In this document: piece by piece, positions 44,897 to 48,411 of the stretch | Layout of the letters: each line of letters begins with the position of its first letter | How positions within the stretch are numbered: position 1 is the first letter of the stretch | Source of the DNA: Acidobacteria bacterium RIFCSPLOWO2_02_FULL_67_21 | Lineage (GTDB): Bacteria; Acidobacteriota; Vicinamibacteria; Vicinamibacterales; UBA2999 | Length of the DNA: 48,411 nt | Direction of reading: 5' to 3' | Assembly (NCBI GenBank): GCA_001767195.1 | Contig: MEKU01000026.1 | Coordinates: forward strand, 1-48,411 | The notes under the pieces: model-generated | The model's database searches: none | Seen by the model: the letters and a program-made list of their open reading frames with translations, nothing else | What the model was told of the DNA's origin: nothing | Translations under genes and position numbers: made by a program

Positions 44897-46168
44897 TCAT
44901 TCATCTGCCACCAGCTCCTCGGTGCGCCGGCTCGGCCGGCGCAGAATCACACCGCGCTGGGACGTGCGGATGAAGTCCACGAGATAGCGGACCTCGGGCG
45001 ACGCCAGGCTCGCATCCCGCTCGATCTGCACGAGCGCGCGCGACGTGTTCAGCTTCGACTGGAGCAGATACCGGTACGCGCGCTTGAGCTGGCTGATGGT
45101 GTCGGCGGTGAAGCCCCGCCTCGCCAGGCCGATCGTGTTCAGCCCGTACATCCGCGCGCGGTTGCCCACCGACTTACCGAACGGCAGCGCGTCCTTCGTA
45201 ATCACCGAGTAGCCGCCCACGTACGCGTGGCGGCCGACGCGGCAGAACTGATGTACGCCCGAATAGGCGCTGACGGTGGCGAAGTCCTCCACGTCCACGT
45301 GGCCGCCCAGCGTCGCGCCGTTGCCGAAGATGGTGTGATGGCCGATGTGGCAGTCGTGGGCCACGTGCACGTACGCCATGAACAGGTTGTGGTCGCCGAT
45401 GGTGGTCTGCCCGCCGCCGCCGAGCGTGCCGCGGTTGATGGTCACGAATTCGCGGAAGGTGTTGCCGCGGCCGATGGTGAGCCTGGTCCGCTCGCCCTTG
45501 TACTTGAGATCCTGCGGGGCCAGACCGATCGACGCCATCGGGTAGATCCGTGTGTCGTCGCCGATCTCGGTCCAGCCGTCGATCACGACCGAGGCGCCGA
45601 TCTGACAGCGGGCCCCGATCGCGACCTCCGGGCCGATCTGGCAGTGCGGGCCGATGGTCGCGGCGGCGCCGACCCGGGCCGACGGATGCACGTGCGCGGT
45701 CGGATCGATATACGCCGCGCCGGGATCGATGGCGAGCAGCAGGTCCGCCTCGGCGACCATCTGCTCGTCCACGTGTGCGATCGCGCGCGCCCGCGCCAGC
45801 CGCGACCGGGTGCGCCCGAGCGCCACTTCCAGCCGGAGTCGATCGCCGGGCACGACCTGCCGCCGGAACTTGGCGTTGTCGACCCCCCGGAGCCAGACGC
45901 GGGCGGTTCCAGGCGCGTCCGACCGCTCGAGCAGCAGCACGGCGGCCACCTGCGTCAGCGCCTCGATCATCAGCACCCCGGGCATCAGCGGCGAGCCGGG
46001 AAAGTGCCCCTGGAAGAACTCTTCGTTGACCGTCACGTTCTTGACCGCCACGAGCCGGACGCCGGGATCGTGCTCGGCGACCGTATCGATCAGGAACGAG
46101 GGATAACGATAGAAGACGCGGTCGAGGAGGGCGGGGAGGTCTATCGCCACAGAGAACCTGTCGTTCAC
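44897..46168 (-). CDS. FabZ-LpxA fusion (acyl-ACP dehydratase / UDP-GlcNAc acyltransferase)
   Basis: One 423-residue frame joins two enzymes. Residues 1-150 are FabZ: FYRYPSFLIDTVAEHDPG, NEEFFQGHFPGSPLMPGVLM with catalytic His55 and Glu69. Residues 151-423 are LpxA: left-handed beta-helix hexapeptides from AYIDPTAHVHPSARVG on, catalytic His271 in YVHVAHDCHIG, GATLGGHVDVEDFA and VHQFCRVGRHAYVGG, then a helical C-terminus. LpxA adds the 3-O acyl chain to UDP-GlcNAc. The start is GTG at 46168. Separate but adjacent fabZ and lpxA genes are the norm. Confidence 0.93.
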   Translation of the reverse strand: MNDRFSVAIDLPALLDRVFYRYPSFLIDTVAEHDPGVRLVAVKNVTVNEEFFQGHFPGSPLMPGVLMIEALTQVAAVLLLERSDAPGTARVWLRGVDNAKFRRQVVPGDRLRLEVALGRTRSRLARARAIAHVDEQMVAEADLLLAIDPGAAYIDPTAHVHPSARVGAAATIGPHCQIGPEVAIGARCQIGASVVIDGWTEIGDDTRIYPMASIGLAPQDLKYKGERTRLTIGRGNTFREFVTINRGTLGGGGQTTIGDHNLFMAYVHVAHDCHIGHHTIFGNGATLGGHVDVEDFATVSAYSGVHQFCRVGRHAYVGGYSVITKDALPFGKSVGNRARMYGLNTIGLARRGFTADTISQLKRAYRYLLQSKLNTSRALVQIERDASLASPEVRYLVDFIRTSQRGVILRRPSRRTEELVADE

Positions 46169-46207
46169 CCCTTCTATGTGCTCGCGTCGCGACGGTTCGC
46201 GGCGCGC

Positions 46208-46894
46208 TCAGTTCGCCGGCTTCGGCGGAGCGGCCGGCGCGGGCTTGGGCGCGGCGGCCGCCGGCGCCGGCTTCGGCGCGGACGCCGCGGCGGCCGGCTT
46301 GGCCATCGCATCGAACTTCTGGATCACCTCGGTCGTGATGTCGAGCGACGGATCCGCCCACACCAGACCGCTGTCCACGACGCTGAACAGAAGATGCAGC
46401 CCCTTCTCGCTGGCGATGGCATCGATGACCGGCGAGAGGCGCCGCTGAAATTCCTCTTGGAGCTGCGCCTGCAGCGTATTGACGTCCTGCTGCGCGTCTT
46501 CCGTGAAGCGCTGGATGTCGATCTGCATGCGCTCGACCTCCTTCTGGAGCTGCGCGGCGGCGGTCGGGCTCATGACGGACGCGCCGGCCTCCAGCTTCTG
46601 CTGCGCACCCTGGAGCGCCTTGTTCTTCTCGTTCAGCTCGGCGACCTTCTGCTGGTTGAGCGCCGACACTTTGGCCGTCGACACCTTGCCTTCGGCCGAC
46701 TCGGTCGCAATACGCTGGATGTTGACGAAGGCGTATTTCGTGCCGGTGGGAAACGGCCGCTGGACCTGCGGCGCGGGTGCCTGCGCGGCGGGCGCAGGGG
46801 CGGCGGGCGTCTGACCCGCGGCAGCCTGGGAGGCCGAGGCCGGTCCCGTTGCCAGCGTCAGGGACAGCGCCACGGCACCAATGAACACTCTCAT
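46208..46894 (-). CDS. skp: OmpH/Skp family periplasmic chaperone
   Basis: The 228-residue protein has a signal peptide ending near PASAS, a Pro/Ala linker, then the Skp domain: KYAFVNIQRIATESAEGKVS, a long coiled coil (NQQKVAELNEKNKALQGAQQ through LQAQLQEEFQRRLSPVIDAI) and VVDSGLVWADPSLDITTEVI. It ends in an unusual Ala-Pro-Lys-rich tail. It shields unfolded outer-membrane proteins on the way to BamA, encoded just upstream. Confidence 0.9.
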   Translation of the reverse strand: MRVFIGAVALSLTLATGPASASQAAAGQTPAAPAPAAQAPAPQVQRPFPTGTKYAFVNIQRIATESAEGKVSTAKVSALNQQKVAELNEKNKALQGAQQKLEAGASVMSPTAAAQLQKEVERMQIDIQRFTEDAQQDVNTLQAQLQEEFQRRLSPVIDAIASEKGLHLLFSVVDSGLVWADPSLDITTEVIQKFDAMAKPAAAASAPKPAPAAAAPKPAPAAPPKPAN

Positions 46895-46917
46895 ATCAGT
46901 CGTCGTCCTTTCGCATT

Positions 46918-46973
46918 AGGCGGACCTGAAGGTCCGCCTCTACACACGTAGAGGCGGGTCTTTAGACCCGCCT
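46918..46973. repeat. Family-III double-hairpin repeat
   Basis: AGGCGGACCT-GA-AGGTCCGCCT and AGGCGGGTCT-TT-AGACCCGCCT are perfect ten-base-pair hairpins on either side of the small palindrome CTCTAC-ACAC-GTAGAG. The layout is that of a family-I pair with different stems. It lies between bamA and skp and touches the bamA stop codon. Confidence 0.85.
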
Positions 46974-48411
46974 TAGAATGTTGACCCTACCGCAAACCGG
47001 AACGTGAAGTTCTTCGCGGGACGGAAGCTGTTGTCGAGCACGCCCGCGCGCTGCGGGTTCGCGGCGAAGATCAGCCGGAACGGCACGTTCAGCACCGGCA
47101 TGAAGAAGCGCACCTCGGCGCCCGTCGAGGTCCGGAAGTTCTTCATCGCAAACGGCTGCCGGTCGTCGGCCACCTGGCCCGCATCATAGAAGGCAATCAG
47201 CCTGACCTGCGAGACGATCGAGAACAGGTACTCGGCATTGAAGAGCAGGCTCTTGTTGCCGCCGAGCACCAGGCCGGTGGTCGGATCGGACGGTCCCACC
47301 GACCGGATGTCGAAGCCGCGGATGGTGTACTCGCCGCCCATGTACAGCTTCTCGAAGATCGGGAGCGTCGTGGTGTCGCCGACCGGGGCGATGAACTCGT
47401 ACAGGCCGCGGAAGCCGATCGAGGTCCGCGACGTGTGGCGGAAGAACTTGATGCCCTCGACGCGCGGCTTGTAGAACTGCGTGTTGCCCCCGAGCATCGC
47501 CAGGTCGATCGAGAGGGTCAGCCGCTCGCCCACATTCGGGAAAATGGGGTTGTCCACCGTGTTGTGCACGAAGCTCGGCACGATCTTGCTGACCGTCCGC
47601 CGCCCGCCCGCGCCGAGGAGCAGCGAATCGAACACGAAAGGGTTCCGCCGCAGGTTCTCGAGCGTGTCGGCGTTGATCGTCGACAGGTCGGTGAGCGAAA
47701 TGGTCGTGCAGCCGCCCTCGCGCAGGAAGCAGTTCGGATCGATGAAGGCCTCGTTGAGGTCCGACATCCTGGTCGCTTCGTACGCGTACTGGACGAAGAC
47801 CCGGCTGAAATCGGCCACCGGGAAGCCCGTCATGATGTTGCCGCCGGTCGACTTCTGCGTGTAGTAGCCGATGTACTGCAGCGAACGCTTGAAGACGTCG
47901 AAGCCGGCCGTGATGTTGCGCTCGAAGAGAAACGGCTCGGTGAACGCCAGCTGGTAGTTCTGCGCGCGGTCGCCGGCCTGCAGCGACAGCGTCAGGCTCT
48001 CGCCGCGGCCGAGGAAGTTGGCCGTCTGGAACGCCAGCTGGCCGAAGACGCCTTCGTACTGCGACACGCCGGCGCCGAAGGTCAGCTGGTTGCGGTTCTG
48101 CTCCTTCAGCGTGAGCGTGACGTCCATCTGGTTCTCGCGGTCGGCCGCCTTCTCCGTCTTGATCGCCTGCTGGTCCTGCTCGTTGATCTGCTCGAAGTAG
48201 CCGAGCTGATTCAGCCGCCGCACGCTGTACTTGAGCGCCTCGGTGTTGAACACCGCACCCTCGACGAGCCGCATCTCGCGCCGGATGACGTTGTCGCGCG
48301 TCGTGGTGTTGCCGACGAAGGTAATCCGATTGACGAAATACTGGGTCCCTTCCTGCACGCGCATCGTGACGTCGGCGGTCGGCGGCCCTTCGGGGGCGAC
48401 GACGAGGGCCG
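46973..48411 (-). CDS. bamA: Outer membrane protein assembly factor BamA (partial)
   Basis: The 3' part of bamA; the 5' end lies beyond the window. The visible 478 residues hold the end of the last POTRA domains (TQYFVNRITFVGNTTTRDNV, REMRLVEGAVFNTEALKYSV) and the whole 16-strand barrel, with the loop-6 motif in EYTIRGFDIRSVGPSDP and the C-terminal signal FRFAVGSTF ending in Phe. It folds outer-membrane proteins. A short insert with two cysteines (DPNCFLREGGCTTISLTDLS) forms a likely disulfide loop. Confidence 0.95.
   Translation of the reverse strand, partial: ALVVAPEGPPTADVTMRVQEGTQYFVNRITFVGNTTTRDNVIRREMRLVEGAVFNTEALKYSVRRLNQLGYFEQINEQDQQAIKTEKAADRENQMDVTLTLKEQNRNQLTFGAGVSQYEGVFGQLAFQTANFLGRGESLTLSLQAGDRAQNYQLAFTEPFLFERNITAGFDVFKRSLQYIGYYTQKSTGGNIMTGFPVADFSRVFVQYAYEATRMSDLNEAFIDPNCFLREGGCTTISLTDLSTINADTLENLRRNPFVFDSLLLGAGGRRTVSKIVPSFVHNTVDNPIFPNVGERLTLSIDLAMLGGNTQFYKPRVEGIKFFRHTSRTSIGFRGLYEFIAPVGDTTTLPIFEKLYMGGEYTIRGFDIRSVGPSDPTTGLVLGGNKSLLFNAEYLFSIVSQVRLIAFYDAGQVADDRQPFAMKNFRTSTGAEVRFFMPVLNVPFRLIFAANPQRAGVLDNSFRPAKNFTFRFAVGSTF

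Overview
The window is high-GC DNA from a Gram-negative bacterium. It carries BamA, Skp, LptE, LpxA and LpxI (a lipopolysaccharide outer membrane), genes for the futalosine route to menaquinone, a TIR-TolB-like receptor, and many palindromic intergenic repeats. I infer an acidobacterium, most likely of the Vicinamibacteria type; this is inference from gene content and repeat style, and no search was run. Nearly every base is assigned. There are no rRNA or tRNA genes, no CRISPR array and no intact transposon. No gene-free stretch exceeds 300 bases.

Left part (1-5225), conflict or signalling genes: a TIR-TM-TolB protein on the minus strand; on the plus strand two tiny membrane proteins, a SLOG-SLATT-like fusion, and a Phd/VapC-type toxin-antitoxin pair with a 15-bp palindrome just before the antitoxin. 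A perfect 24-bp inverted repeat closes the block.

Middle-left (5256-16166), housekeeping and secreted proteins: alaS, a lipoprotein beta-propeller, an orphan TRAP receptor, a PepSY membrane protein, a lytic transglycosylase, rpsT, a DUF1080 protein, a secreted CXXCH protein and an L-lactate permease.

Middle (16206-35967, nearly all minus strand): leuS-lptE-(exported HpaI-type aldolase)-holA; an ACT protein with an HDAC-family deacetylase; a DUF374 acyltransferase; etfB-etfA-ETF:quinone oxidoreductase; the fatty-acid/phospholipid cluster yceD-rpmF-plsX-fabD-fabG-acpP-fabF, without fabH; then miaA-hfq-deoB-dgt, led by a 27-residue membrane peptide.

Right (36148-48411, minus strand): a TonB-like protein, then a long co-oriented series bamA-skp-(fabZ::lpxA fusion)-lpxI-Gfo/Idh oxidoreductase-(MqnE-like)-mqnA-mqnC-(MqnX-like)-(MqnP-like)-menG. 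It joins outer-membrane/lipid A assembly to menaquinone synthesis. The MqnE-like protein has lost the radical-SAM cysteine motif.

The most unusual layer is the repeats. (1) GC-rich double-hairpin elements ending in ACGTA(C) lie between genes and, in frame, inside alaS, the ETF:quinone oxidoreductase gene and deoB, and they form the tail of the PepSY protein. (2) At least nine gene boundaries carry long palindromes whose arms are degenerate 7-, 8- or 9-bp tandem repeats, with different unit sequences but one architecture. Some supply stop codons, C-terminal residues or upstream start regions of neighbouring genes.
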